A stretch of DNA of 64,000 bases from CANDYO01 sp964627795 (lineage in GTDB: Bacteria > Pseudomonadota > Alphaproteobacteria > Rickettsiales > CANDYO01), in contig CAZVLF010000008.1 of NCBI GenBank assembly GCA_964627795.1, positions 1-64,000 on the forward strand, read 5' to 3'. The notes beneath the pieces are model-generated. The model saw nothing but the letters and a program-made list of their open reading frames with translations, was not told where the DNA came from and made no database searches. This document shows positions 9,397 through 17,627 of the stretch, piece after piece. The position numbers and the translations under genes were made by a program. The stretch's first letter is position 1. Each line of letters opens with the position of its first letter.

Positions 9397-10656
9397 TCAC
9401 CTTACTTTTTTAATCGCAATCTCTCCCCTGGCAGATTTGTATTTATGCGCTCTTTCATCATATTCTTCATTAGCTATTTTAATATTTTCTCCATATATAT
9501 CTTTATATAATTTCTCAAATTCTTTTTTTTCAGCAATTATTGATTTTAACAAATCAGGCTTGGCTTTATCTATTTCCTCAAGTTGAACTTGTTTTTCCGC
9601 ATCTTCTAATTTCTTACCAAATATATTATCATATAAAAATTCTGAGGCACTTTTTACTGAGCTGGAAATGCCAGCAGCAACATAAGGCACCACAACCGAA
9701 CCAAGTAAAATTTGAGAAGTAAGGTCAACGTAGCTTAAAGGCTCATTCTTTTGTGTTTCTTGAGTTTTACTAGGAGGTGATATTGAATCATGAAAGTCCG
9801 TAATAGCCTTATATACTCCAAATATATTTTGCGGATATCTAAAACCATATACATCTTCTAATACATCACCTTCTAATCCCGCTCTTGAATACATATCTTG
9901 GACAAAATCCGCACAATTTGACCCAAATACTTGATATTCTAATTCTTTATCACAGGTATTAACCAAACGCTCTATTCGGCCAAATAATTCTGAAGCCTTA
10001 TCTGATGATATATTATATTTTTTTGATGGCATGTTTAATAAATCTAAATATTCTCTATTAGAATCTAAATCGCTAAATCCAAATTTTTCTTTAGATAAAA
10101 CTCCTCCTCCAAACTCGTTCATGATTACATATCTTTGCTCTATTTTAGGATCAGCTGACTGCGTTGGAGTAGAAAATAAATATCCTACTAGGTTATAAGT
10201 AATCCAACCTTTTTCAGTAGTTTCAGGACCTTTTTTTTCTTGATTTACTTCATCTACAATAATTACCTTACCTGGATACATCCCTGCATATAAACTTGCA
10301 GCTTTACCTTGGTCACAATCTTGGCAATCAAGCCTTAAAAAAGCATGATGTTCATCAAAATATACTTGTAGACTATTTCCAAGGTATGCTCCTTTCTCAA
10401 AGCATTTATCTAACAATTCCTGTTTCTTTTTTAATTTTTCTTTATCATGAGCAATTACACTCACTTCTTCATTAGAGATAGATAAAGCTGATTTTTGAGA
10501 TAAAACTTCTTCTAATAATATTTGTGGACTAACTATTTGTTTTTTATCATCAAGTAGAAAATCTGAAAGTTCATATAATATATCTAAGTTTAATTCATGC
10601 CCTTTAGCAAAAAAAACATCTATTTTTACTCTTTTACTAAAAGCTGATTCTAGCAT
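9397..10656 (-). CDS. unknown protein, possible permuted papain-fold cysteine hydrolase, C-terminally truncated by TGA
   Basis: This 419-residue product has no clear family match. His103/His104 in DEHHAFLRL and Asn247-Cys248 in FGSNCADFV resemble the His-then-Cys order of circularly permuted NlpC/P60- or LRAT-like papain folds, which cut amide or thioester bonds; this is inference from motif order. Residues 311-335 form a hydrophobic helix (VVVPYVAAGI), and the C-terminus is Lys/Glu-rich coiled-coil-like. The TGA stop is followed in frame by 91 open codons, so the original protein was probably 511 residues. It overlaps the upstream gene (10650-11168) by 7 bases, suggesting translational coupling. 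Confidence 0.65.
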   Translation of the reverse strand: MLESAFSKRVKIDVFFAKGHELNLDILYELSDFLLDDKKQIVSPQILLEEVLSQKSALSISNEEVSVIAHDKEKLKKKQELLDKCFEKGAYLGNSLQVYFDEHHAFLRLDCQDCDQGKAASLYAGMYPGKVIIVDEVNQEKKGPETTEKGWITYNLVGYLFSTPTQSADPKIEQRYVIMNEFGGGVLSKEKFGFSDLDSNREYLDLLNMPSKKYNISSDKASELFGRIERLVNTCDKELEYQVFGSNCADFVQDMYSRAGLEGDVLEDVYGFRYPQNIFGVYKAITDFHDSISPPSKTQETQKNEPLSYVDLTSQILLGSVVVPYVAAGISSSVKSASEFLYDNIFGKKLEDAEKQVQLEEIDKAKPDLLKSIIAEKKEFEKLYKDIYGENIKIANEEYDERAHKYKSARGEIAIKKVR

Positions 10657-11168
10657 TTTTTTCTTTCATCAATCTTTATATTTTCGAGCTTAAGAGCTGC
10701 TAATGCTATATTCTCAGGAGTTATATATCCATCTTCTAAACTTGATATATCTTTAAAAGTTAAAGTTGGGTATAAATATTTTGAGTGACTTCTTTCATCT
10801 TCAATAGCTTTATGAAGATTTTCTTTTAATTCATTTTCTATAATGCTATTAATTACTTTTTTCTGGAGATTCTCTCCTTCTATATTACCACCATCAATAG
10901 ACCTAACTTGGTTAAACATATCTCTCGTTGAATAATAAGATAGCCTTCTTATATATTTATGGGCTGAATCAAGCTCTTGTAATGATAATTCAGGCAGTAA
11001 TTTAGTTACTTGTTCAGAATTAAAAAAACCCCCTAAAATTAACTTATCAGTAGCGGCAGATATTTTTTTCTCATCTTTAAGCTTAATTGCACTTACAAAA
11101 TCCTGCCATAATTTTTCTAAATCAACATTGCTTCCTCGCTCTTCAACAAAGTCAGATTTCTTTTTCAT
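10650..11168 (-). CDS. hypothetical protein upstream of the possible hydrolase
   Basis: I do not recognise this 172-residue, mainly helical, charged protein. It has no signal peptide, membrane segment or catalytic motif that I can name. Its stop overlaps the start of the next gene by 7 bases, so the two are likely coexpressed and may work together, for example as partner or chaperone. ATG at 11168 is chosen because the product starts with the typical basic MKKKSDF and the next upstream codons lie in the AT-rich divergent region before recA. Confidence 0.65.
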   Translation of the reverse strand: MKKKSDFVEERGSNVDLEKLWQDFVSAIKLKDEKKISAATDKLILGGFFNSEQVTKLLPELSLQELDSAHKYIRRLSYYSTRDMFNQVRSIDGGNIEGENLQKKVINSIIENELKENLHKAIEDERSHSKYLYPTLTFKDISSLEDGYITPENIALAALKLENIKIDERKKC

Positions 11169-11360
11169 AATTTTATCAGCTACACTATTTACCTTATTAC
11201 TTTTATAGATTAATTTTCTGATAAAAAGGTTAATTAATAGTTAAGAGTGTCATTAATATCATTATATCAATAAAATGATCCTTTCTTTTTTAGGATGTGT
11301 AAATTATTCCATTCTTACCCAAAAATAATGTGATTTGATTTACAATTTATTGACATATAA

Positions 11361-11386
11361 ATATCTTCAGCTTAAGCTGAGGATAT
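11361..11386. repeat. near-perfect 26-bp palindrome in the recA leader
   Basis: The half-sites ATATCTTCAGCTT (11361-11373) and AAGCTGAGGATAT (11374-11386) are complementary except for one G-T pair. It lies about 20 bases before the recA ATG, just after a TATAAA-like -10 (11356-11361), so it covers the likely transcription start. It could be an operator or an mRNA hairpin. It does not match the alphaproteobacterial LexA box GTTC-N7-GTTC. Confidence 0.5.
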
Positions 11387-11406
11387 GTTAAATAAGAAGG
11401 TTTATT

Positions 11407-12438
11407 ATGTCAGATAAAAACAAAGCACTAGATACAGCTTTAAGTCAAATTGAGAAAGCATATGGTAAAGGATCCATATGGAAACTTGGCCAACGACCAA
11501 ACATTGAAATTGAAGCAATTTCAACAGGTTCAATTGGTCTTGATCTTGCTTTAGGAATCGGAGGATTACCAAAGGGGAGAATTATTGAAATTTTTGGGCC
11601 TGAAAGCTCAGGTAAAACTACTTTAACTTTGCAAGTTATAGCAGAATGCCAGAAAAAAGGCGGGACTTGCGCTTTTGTTGATGCTGAACATGCTCTTGAT
11701 CCAGTTTATGCAAAAAAACTTGGAGTTAATATTGATGAATTAATCATTTCTCAACCAGATACAGGTGAGCAAGCTCTAGAAATAGCTGATACTTTAGTTC
11801 GCTCAGGTGCAATTGACGTGGTAGTTATAGATAGTGTTGCAGCCCTAGTTCCTAAAGCGGAAATTGAAGGAGAAATGGGCGATTCGCACATGGGACTTCA
11901 AGCAAGATTAATGAGCCAAGCTCTAAGAAAACTTACCGGTTCAATTGCAAAAACAAATTGTATGGTTATTTTCATTAACCAAATCAGGATGAAAATTGGA
12001 GTTATGTTTGGCAGCCCTGAAACAACAACAGGTGGTAATGCTTTAAAATTCTATGCCTCAGTAAGGCTTGATATTAGAAGAATAGGTTCAATTAAAGATA
12101 AAGAAGAAGTAGTTGGTAGCCAAACTAAAGTTAAAGTTGTTAAAAACAAAGTTTCTCCTCCATTTAAATCAGCCGACTTTGACATTATGTATGGTGATGG
12201 AATATCTAAAGTTGGTGAATTAATAGATCTTGGGGTTAAAGCAGAAATTGTTGAAAAATCAGGTTCATGGTATTCATATAATAACGAAAGAATTGGACAA
12301 GGAAGAGAAAATGCAAAGCAGTTTTTGAAAAGTAACCCTGCTATAGCTGATGAAATTGAACAAAAGCTTCGTAAACTTTCTGAATCAGCAGAAGGATTTC
12401 TTGATCCTCTTTCAGATGAAGATTTTATAGAAGACTAA
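11407..12438 (+). CDS. recA: recombinase A
   Basis: RecA polymerises on single-stranded DNA, drives homologous strand exchange and promotes LexA-type self-cleavage where that exists. The 343 residues match the family along the whole length: Walker A GPESSGKTT at 64-72, the MAW-like and L1/L2 loop regions, and the INQIRMKIGVMFG segment. An AGAAGG ribosome site precedes the ATG. A palindrome sits in the leader. The gene is followed 27 bases later by fabG on the same strand. Confidence 0.98.
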   Translation: MSDKNKALDTALSQIEKAYGKGSIWKLGQRPNIEIEAISTGSIGLDLALGIGGLPKGRIIEIFGPESSGKTTLTLQVIAECQKKGGTCAFVDAEHALDPVYAKKLGVNIDELIISQPDTGEQALEIADTLVRSGAIDVVVIDSVAALVPKAEIEGEMGDSHMGLQARLMSQALRKLTGSIAKTNCMVIFINQIRMKIGVMFGSPETTTGGNALKFYASVRLDIRRIGSIKDKEEVVGSQTKVKVVKNKVSPPFKSADFDIMYGDGISKVGELIDLGVKAEIVEKSGSWYSYNNERIGQGRENAKQFLKSNPAIADEIEQKLRKLSESAEGFLDPLSDEDFIED

Positions 12439-12465
12439 TTAAATATATATTAAAGGAAAGAATTT

Positions 12466-13203
12466 ATGTTTGAATTACATAATCAAGTAGCATTAGTTAC
12501 TGGTGCTTCTGGTGGCATTGGTGGCGCAATTGCAAGAAAACTCCATGCTCAAGGGGCTCATGTTATAATCTCTGGCACTAATCAACAAGCTCTTGAAACT
12601 TTAGCTAATGAATTAAAAGAAAGAGTAACGATTCAAATTTGCAATTTAGCCGATGAAGCTTCAGTTGAAGCTTTAATTGAACAAGCCTATTCAGTTAAAG
12701 AACGTTTAGATATCTTAGTATGTAATGCAGGGATCACTCGTGATAATCTTGCTCTTAGAATGAGCAATGATGATTTTGATGAAGTAATAAGAATTAATCT
12801 TCGCTCTGCTTTTGTTCTTAATAAAACGGCAATTAAAAAGATGATTAGGCAAAAATATGGCCGAATCATTAATATCTCTTCAATTGTTGGCTTTACTGGT
12901 AATTTAGGGCAAGCAAATTATTGCGCGGCAAAAGCAGGAATGGTTGGCATGTCTAAAGCTTTTGCTCTAGAAGTAGCAAGTAGAAATGTAACAGTAAATT
13001 GTATTGCACCTGGATTTATTTCTACAGCAATGACTGAAAAGCTAAAACCTGAAATCCAAGAAGAATTAATAAAGAAAATTCCTTGTGGAAGAATGGGTTC
13101 AACAGATGATATAGCTAATAGCGTATTATTTCTTGCAAGTAATGAATCTTCTTATATTACCGGGCAAACAATTCATGTTAATGGCGGAATGGCGATGGTG
13201 TAA
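12466..13203 (+). CDS. fabG: 3-oxoacyl-[acyl-carrier-protein] reductase
   Basis: FabG reduces 3-oxoacyl-ACP with NADPH in type II fatty acid synthesis. The 245-residue short-chain dehydrogenase has TGASGGIG at 12-19 for NADP binding, NAG at 87-89, and the catalytic set Ser139, Tyr152 and Lys156 (NYCAAKAG). The C-terminal ITGQTIHVNGGM is typical of FabG. A TAAAGGA ribosome site precedes the ATG. The neighbouring acpP and fabF are absent, so it is separated from the usual fab cluster. An acetoacetyl-CoA reductase (PhaB) role is a less likely alternative. Confidence 0.92.
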   Translation: MFELHNQVALVTGASGGIGGAIARKLHAQGAHVIISGTNQQALETLANELKERVTIQICNLADEASVEALIEQAYSVKERLDILVCNAGITRDNLALRMSNDDFDEVIRINLRSAFVLNKTAIKKMIRQKYGRIINISSIVGFTGNLGQANYCAAKAGMVGMSKAFALEVASRNVTVNCIAPGFISTAMTEKLKPEIQEELIKKIPCGRMGSTDDIANSVLFLASNESSYITGQTIHVNGGMAMV

Positions 13204-13379
13204 TAACACCCTCGCTTTCTGCTATAAATCGCTTTTTACCTACTTAAATTATTTTAATTTGTTGTTTAAAATATTTCTTAAGTCTAAACTTCTTATAAAT
13301 CACTGTTAGATTTTTATTTTTTCAGATAATGCTTAAGCTTGGCTTGAATTAATAAAAATAAATATTATTTAAATAAATA

Positions 13380-13408
13380 TTGACAGATTAACAAATAATA
13401 TATATTAT
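13380..13408 (+). promoter_or_regulatory. sigma70 promoter for the J-domain gene at 13438
   Basis: A perfect TTGACA (13380-13385), a 17-base spacer and TATTAT (13403-13408) lie 30 bases before the ATG at 13438. This is close to consensus, so the gene is probably well expressed as its own unit. Confidence 0.6.
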
Positions 13409-13437
13409 AGTTAATATATTAACTTTTGAGGATTGAT

Positions 13438-14511
13438 ATGAGTGAAAAAGAAATTAAAGTAAAAACTCTTAGACAAGCAAGCAAAATCTTAGGCATTAAT
13501 ATAAATGCAAGCGAAGAAGAAATTAATAAAGCTTATCGCAAGTTATCCGTAAAGATCCACCCTGATAAATTTACAGATTCCACTGAAAAAGCCGAAGCCA
13601 CTATTAAATTTGACCTATTAACAAAGGCTAAAGATCTTCTTTTAGAAGGTCCACAACCACTAAGAAAAGAAAAAGTTAAATATGTAGAAGCAAATGAACA
13701 AGAGATCAAACTAGTTATTAATCCTTATTATCAGTGTTTGCAAAAAAATGGATTTAATGGCGAATTATCTCGACGCAATTGTCAAGAAACTGCCACTAAA
13801 TATGGAAAAACTAAATGGTATCATCCAGGTATTGATATTAGGCATAATGAAGGAATTTTAAATTTAAAACTTGAAATTCCTCATTTATCGAATGATAAGC
13901 TTTCTCAAGCAAAATTAATACTAACCTCAAGCAATCCTTCCATGCCCCATGTAGAAGTAAGTTTCCCTGCTCCTGGAATAATTGAAACAAGCAACAAGTC
14001 AGATAAATATTCTTGTGGGATATCAAAAGATGAAAACACCGAAGAAAAGTATATTAAATGTACTATTATAAAACCAGTAACAATAACTTCAATCACTGAA
14101 GCCATAAATTTATCTATTCCCAATATACCAAGCGATGTTGATCCTGTTTCTTATTTCTTAAAAAAGCAGAAATCTTCAGAAAATCAAGAGCTAGAAGAAT
14201 TATTAAAAGACTATTTTGATAATAATAAATATTTTGAATTTAATCCTGATGCACAAGATTCCATTGGCGAGGAAGCTGAATATAAAAGTTCTTTTGATCA
14301 CTTCATTAAAGCAGGCTGTCAACAAAGATTATCACCTGATGGTAAATATGACTTTGATGCTCATATGCAAAGTATAAATTCTGATTTTGAATTTGAAGAT
14401 GATGTTGATTTTAGTCAGTTTTTAAAAGATTGCCCTTATATAGATTGTATGCAAAAAGCATTAGCAGGTGAAGAAAATTACTGTTCTAAATTATATGAAA
14501 TAGGTTCTTAA
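13438..14511 (+). CDS. J-domain protein, unknown C-terminal region
   Basis: Residues 11-60 form a J domain: ASKILGI, then HPD at 41-43 in the run VKIHPDKF. The remaining 290 residues match nothing I recognise. The middle part (about 150-230) is beta-like and the C-terminus is acidic with several cysteines. It has no G/F region or DnaJ zinc finger, so it is not a general DnaJ. I choose ATG 13438, with GAGG six bases upstream, over an in-frame TTG at 13426 that would overlap that ribosome site. A consensus promoter precedes it and a hairpin terminator follows, so it is a single-gene unit. It is not a close copy of the J protein at 8360-9061. Confidence 0.82.
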   Translation: MSEKEIKVKTLRQASKILGININASEEEINKAYRKLSVKIHPDKFTDSTEKAEATIKFDLLTKAKDLLLEGPQPLRKEKVKYVEANEQEIKLVINPYYQCLQKNGFNGELSRRNCQETATKYGKTKWYHPGIDIRHNEGILNLKLEIPHLSNDKLSQAKLILTSSNPSMPHVEVSFPAPGIIETSNKSDKYSCGISKDENTEEKYIKCTIIKPVTITSITEAINLSIPNIPSDVDPVSYFLKKQKSSENQELEELLKDYFDNNKYFEFNPDAQDSIGEEAEYKSSFDHFIKAGCQQRLSPDGKYDFDAHMQSINSDFEFEDDVDFSQFLKDCPYIDCMQKALAGEENYCSKLYEIGS

Positions 14512-14518
14512 ATTAAAT

Positions 14519-14545
14519 AAGGGCTCTTTAAAATTAAGAGCCCTT
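14519..14545. terminator. bidirectional intrinsic terminator
   Basis: A perfect 10-bp stem (AAGGGCTCTT at 14519-14528, AAGAGCCCTT at 14536-14545) with a 7-base loop separates two convergent genes. It is followed by T-rich sequence on the plus strand and by TTATTTAATTT on the minus strand, so it can serve both the J-domain gene and cdsA. Confidence 0.85.
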
Positions 14546-14552
14546 TTATTTA

Positions 14553-15203
14553 TTATTTTACTATAAAAGCTATGGTAGCTACAACAATTGAAAGCAATAA
14601 AATACCATCAACTCTATCTAATAATCCACCATGTCCTGGTAAAATATTTCCACTATCTTTAACTTTGCAGTGGCGTTTAGCCCAAGATTCTAACAAATCA
14701 CCTACAGAAGCAATCATTGCTGCAATTCCAGCAGCCCCAAATCCTTCTCCTAACCAGGGGCTTACTGCAATTGCTAAAGCTACACCACCAAAAAAACCTG
14801 ACCAAGTTTTATTAGGGCTTATTTTAGGACATAATCTTGGCCCTCCAAATAAACGACCAAATAAATATCCGCCAATATCATTAGCCCAAACAAGCACAAA
14901 AATTGAAATTACAGTATTTACTCCACTTAATTTAATAGTATTATTTACCAGATAATGTTGTTTTATAATCCATAACAATGAAAGGCATGCTAGAAAAATA
15001 TATAATGCCCCTAAAGTACGGAATAAATTTTTTTGGTCTTGGGTCATGTAATACCATTCACCACCCATTATTATGGCTGCCAGTAAAATCATAGAAGTAA
15101 AATAAAAACCTGACATCTTAATAACTGAAATAACTATAGGTGCCAGAATACATGCAGTTATTAGTCTTAAAACAAAATTATAAGATTTATTTTTATAAGC
15201 CAT
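14553..15203 (-). CDS. cdsA: phosphatidate cytidylyltransferase
   Basis: CdsA makes CDP-diacylglycerol from phosphatidate and CTP, the precursor for PE, PG and cardiolipin; pssA and psd of the next steps lie nearby. The 216-residue membrane protein has about six helices. It ends in the CDS signature: SVGDLLESWAKR followed by KDSG, LPGHGG and DRVD. It is shorter than the common 250-280 residues but similar to compact rickettsial forms. ATG at 15203 overlaps the uppS 3' end by 11 bases; gene order nrdR-uppS-cdsA suggests one operon. Confidence 0.94.
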   Translation of the reverse strand: MAYKNKSYNFVLRLITACILAPIVISVIKMSGFYFTSMILLAAIIMGGEWYYMTQDQKNLFRTLGALYIFLACLSLLWIIKQHYLVNNTIKLSGVNTVISIFVLVWANDIGGYLFGRLFGGPRLCPKISPNKTWSGFFGGVALAIAVSPWLGEGFGAAGIAAMIASVGDLLESWAKRHCKVKDSGNILPGHGGLLDRVDGILLLSIVVATIAFIVK

Positions 15204-15891
15204 ATCTTCTCTCTCTTTTTTTAAAATTATTTATTGCCCTCTTTAAATGATATTTAGTAAAATCAGGCCATAAAGTTTTAGTAAAATAAAGTTCTGAGTA
15301 AGCACTTTGCCATAGTAAAAAATTACTTAACCTTTGTTCTCCGCTTGTTCTAATCAATAAATCAGGATCAGGCATATTATTTGTATATAAGTAACTTTCA
15401 AACAAAGACTCACTTAGTTTTTCAATTTTAATTTTACCAGAATTAATATCTAACAAAAGTAATTTTTGCGCTCTAACTATTTCAGCCCGAGACCCATAAC
15501 TTAAAGCAATTTGTAAAAAAAAACGGCTATTGTCTTTGGTAAGATTTTCACACTTCTCTAATAGGTCAATAAGATCTTGAGAGAGCTTCTCTTTATCACC
15601 AATGAATTTTATTTTGATTTTTTGTTCTATTAGTAAATCAATTTCATTGATCAAATAAAATTTTAAAAGATCCATAAGGTTATCAACTTCTTCCCTATCT
15701 CTTCCCCAATTTTCTGAAGAAAATGTATATAAGGTAAGATATTTTATTTCGTGAGCCAAACATTCAATTAATATTTCACGAGCAACTTGAGCACCTTTTT
15801 TATGCCCTAAAGCAACTGGAAGACCTTTATTTTTTGCCCATCTTCCATTACCATCCATAATAATAGCTAAGTGATTTAGTTGTTTAGTCAT
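15193..15891 (-). CDS. uppS: undecaprenyl diphosphate synthase
   Basis: UppS extends farnesyl diphosphate with isopentenyl units to undecaprenyl diphosphate, the carrier lipid for peptidoglycan and O-antigen. IMDGNGRWAK contains catalytic Asp13; LGHKKGA and RTSGEQRLSN (substrate-binding Arg and Ser) are intact. The 232-residue length is normal. It overlaps cdsA by 11 bases and nrdR by 8, pointing to a coupled nrdR-uppS-cdsA unit. Confidence 0.96.
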   Translation of the reverse strand: MTKQLNHLAIIMDGNGRWAKNKGLPVALGHKKGAQVAREILIECLAHEIKYLTLYTFSSENWGRDREEVDNLMDLLKFYLINEIDLLIEQKIKIKFIGDKEKLSQDLIDLLEKCENLTKDNSRFFLQIALSYGSRAEIVRAQKLLLLDINSGKIKIEKLSESLFESYLYTNNMPDPDLLIRTSGEQRLSNFLLWQSAYSELYFTKTLWPDFTKYHLKRAINNFKKRERRYGL

Positions 15892-16339
15892 TTTTTAATT
15901 GTTTATGGATAAAATCTTCAAAATCTTTTGCTGTGCTAAACTCTTTATATACTGAAGCAAACCTAACATAAGCAACCTGATCTATCTTAGATAGCTCTTT
16001 CATTATTGCTTCACCAATTGTAGTTGTAGACACTTCATTTTCGTTCATACTCTCAAGCTGATGAACTAGTTTTGCTACTATTGCTTCAATTTCATTTTCA
16101 GAAATATTTCTTTTCCTTAAAGCAGTGGAGATTGAACGATAAATTTTTTCTCGGTCAAATATCTTTTTCTCACCACTACGTTTTATAACAAAAAGCTCTT
16201 TCAGCTGAACTCTTTCAATAGTGGTAAACCTAGAATTACACTCATTACAGAATCTTCTTCTTTTAACAGACATCTTGTCTTCAGAAGGACGAGAATCTCT
16301 AACTTGAGTATCCTCTGCTAAACAAAAGGGACAACGCAT
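15884..16339 (-). CDS. nrdR: transcriptional repressor NrdR
   Basis: NrdR represses ribonucleotide reductase genes according to bound ATP/dATP. An N-terminal zinc ribbon (Cys3, Cys6, Cys31, Cys34) is followed by an ATP-cone domain (about residues 49-139, starting VIKRSGEKKIFD). The 151-residue length is standard. It is first of the overlapping nrdR-uppS-cdsA set. No ribonucleotide reductase gene lies in the window, so its targets are elsewhere. Confidence 0.96.
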   Translation of the reverse strand: MRCPFCLAEDTQVRDSRPSEDKMSVKRRRFCNECNSRFTTIERVQLKELFVIKRSGEKKIFDREKIYRSISTALRKRNISENEIEAIVAKLVHQLESMNENEVSTTTIGEAIMKELSKIDQVAYVRFASVYKEFSTAKDFEDFIHKQLKND

Positions 16340-16425
16340 TATTTTTCCTTACAATCAGGCTTGACCATTTTAAATCTAAATAGTTAAATATACAAGATTT
16401 TGTTATATTCAAGCTATTATTTATT

Positions 16426-17493
16426 ATGAAAAAAATTTTTCTTCCGCTATTAACATTTGTTATAGTAACATCCATTTTTTTAGCTTCATATATTAAAAAA
16501 CAAAGCCGGCAATCTAAATTTAAGGAGATTCAGGAAAAAGCTCTAAAATTTGATTATGAAACTATTGAGCTTAAGAAAGTTGAATTTCTTGATAATATAG
16601 ATGCTTCTATACTTAATAAAGGAAAACAAGAGGCATATTCTCATAAAATTGTTATAGCTGGAATCACCAGAGATAATATCGTAGACTTGATGACTATGGT
16701 TAAGCATATAGAGTTTATCGGAGGACTATTTACTGATTATAAGGTAATATTATTTGAAAATGATTCCACTGATGGAACCAAAGAAGCCTTACAAAAATGG
16801 GCAAGCTTAAATGACAAAGTAAAAATAATATCTAAGGATTATAATTTGCATAAAAGACCCAGCCATAAGTTTATGGCTGATGCAAGAAACCATTACCTTG
16901 AAGAACTTAAGAAGAAAGAATACTCTAACTTTGATCTTTTAATGATTATTGATATGGATATGTCTTATGGTATAGATGAACGCGGAATATATTCTAGCCT
17001 TGCTCAAATTGATAAATGGGATGCAGTATGCGCCAATGGCATATCCAATAAGGAAGGTAAATTATTGGATGCATTTGCATTTAGAAACGCTGAATTTCCA
17101 TTTTCTCCTAAAAAATGGCATAAAATTTGTTTAACAAACGACAAATTTAATTCTTGGACCCAAAAATGCAATGAAGGAAATAATTTTTCAAAAGGATTTT
17201 TTATAGATTTTATTTCCTTTAGGGTAGGATTTCAACAATATTCAAGATTTTACTGGTTAAAAATAATGCCTCAAATTCAAAAAAATTACTCTTATAGTTC
17301 TCCCCTGGTAGAGGTTAATTCTTGCTTTGGCGGCCTTGCATTATATAAAATAAAATCAATCAACAATTGTTTATATGATTCAATAGATAATGATTGTGAA
17401 CATGTTAGCTTTCATGATTGCTTAAAAAAACAATATAAGGCTCGAATTTTTATGAATCCTGCAATGATAATAAAATATTCACATTATAAATAA
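16426..17493 (+). CDS. membrane-anchored glycosyltransferase-like protein
   Basis: Residues 5-22 form an N-terminal membrane anchor. From about 73 the protein resembles a GT-A glycosyltransferase: VIAGITRDN, then the END at 111-113 of the nucleotide-binding part, and a DMD metal motif at 176-178. The pattern recalls the fungal capsule mannosyltransferase-like family (GT69-type), but I cannot confirm that. The sugar and acceptor are unknown; a surface glycan or LPS role is likely. It is a single plus-strand gene, divergent from nrdR and convergent with the phasin gene. Confidence 0.7.
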   Translation: MKKIFLPLLTFVIVTSIFLASYIKKQSRQSKFKEIQEKALKFDYETIELKKVEFLDNIDASILNKGKQEAYSHKIVIAGITRDNIVDLMTMVKHIEFIGGLFTDYKVILFENDSTDGTKEALQKWASLNDKVKIISKDYNLHKRPSHKFMADARNHYLEELKKKEYSNFDLLMIIDMDMSYGIDERGIYSSLAQIDKWDAVCANGISNKEGKLLDAFAFRNAEFPFSPKKWHKICLTNDKFNSWTQKCNEGNNFSKGFFIDFISFRVGFQQYSRFYWLKIMPQIQKNYSYSSPLVEVNSCFGGLALYKIKSINNCLYDSIDNDCEHVSFHDCLKKQYKARIFMNPAMIIKYSHYK

Positions 17494-17572
17494 AATTACT
17501 TATTTTGTCAGATAAAGCTTTAAATAAAAAGGTAAAATGCTTTTCTTAAAATTTCACTTGAAGTGTAGCTAG

Positions 17573-17605
17573 AAAAAAAAGGTCTTAGAATATTTTCTAA
17601 GACCT
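17573..17605 (-). terminator. intrinsic terminator of the phasin gene
   Basis: A perfect 11-bp stem (17580-17590 with 17595-17605) and 4-base loop is followed on the minus strand by a run of eight T. It lies 22 bases past the phasin stop. Confidence 0.9.
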
Positions 17606-17627
17606 ATAGTGATAAAGAAGAAATTGA

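Noticed and set aside
11259..11280. Imperfect ATCATT...AAATGAT repeat in the region before recA
   Set aside because: Short arms of A/T-rich sequence with a long loop are expected by chance at this base composition.
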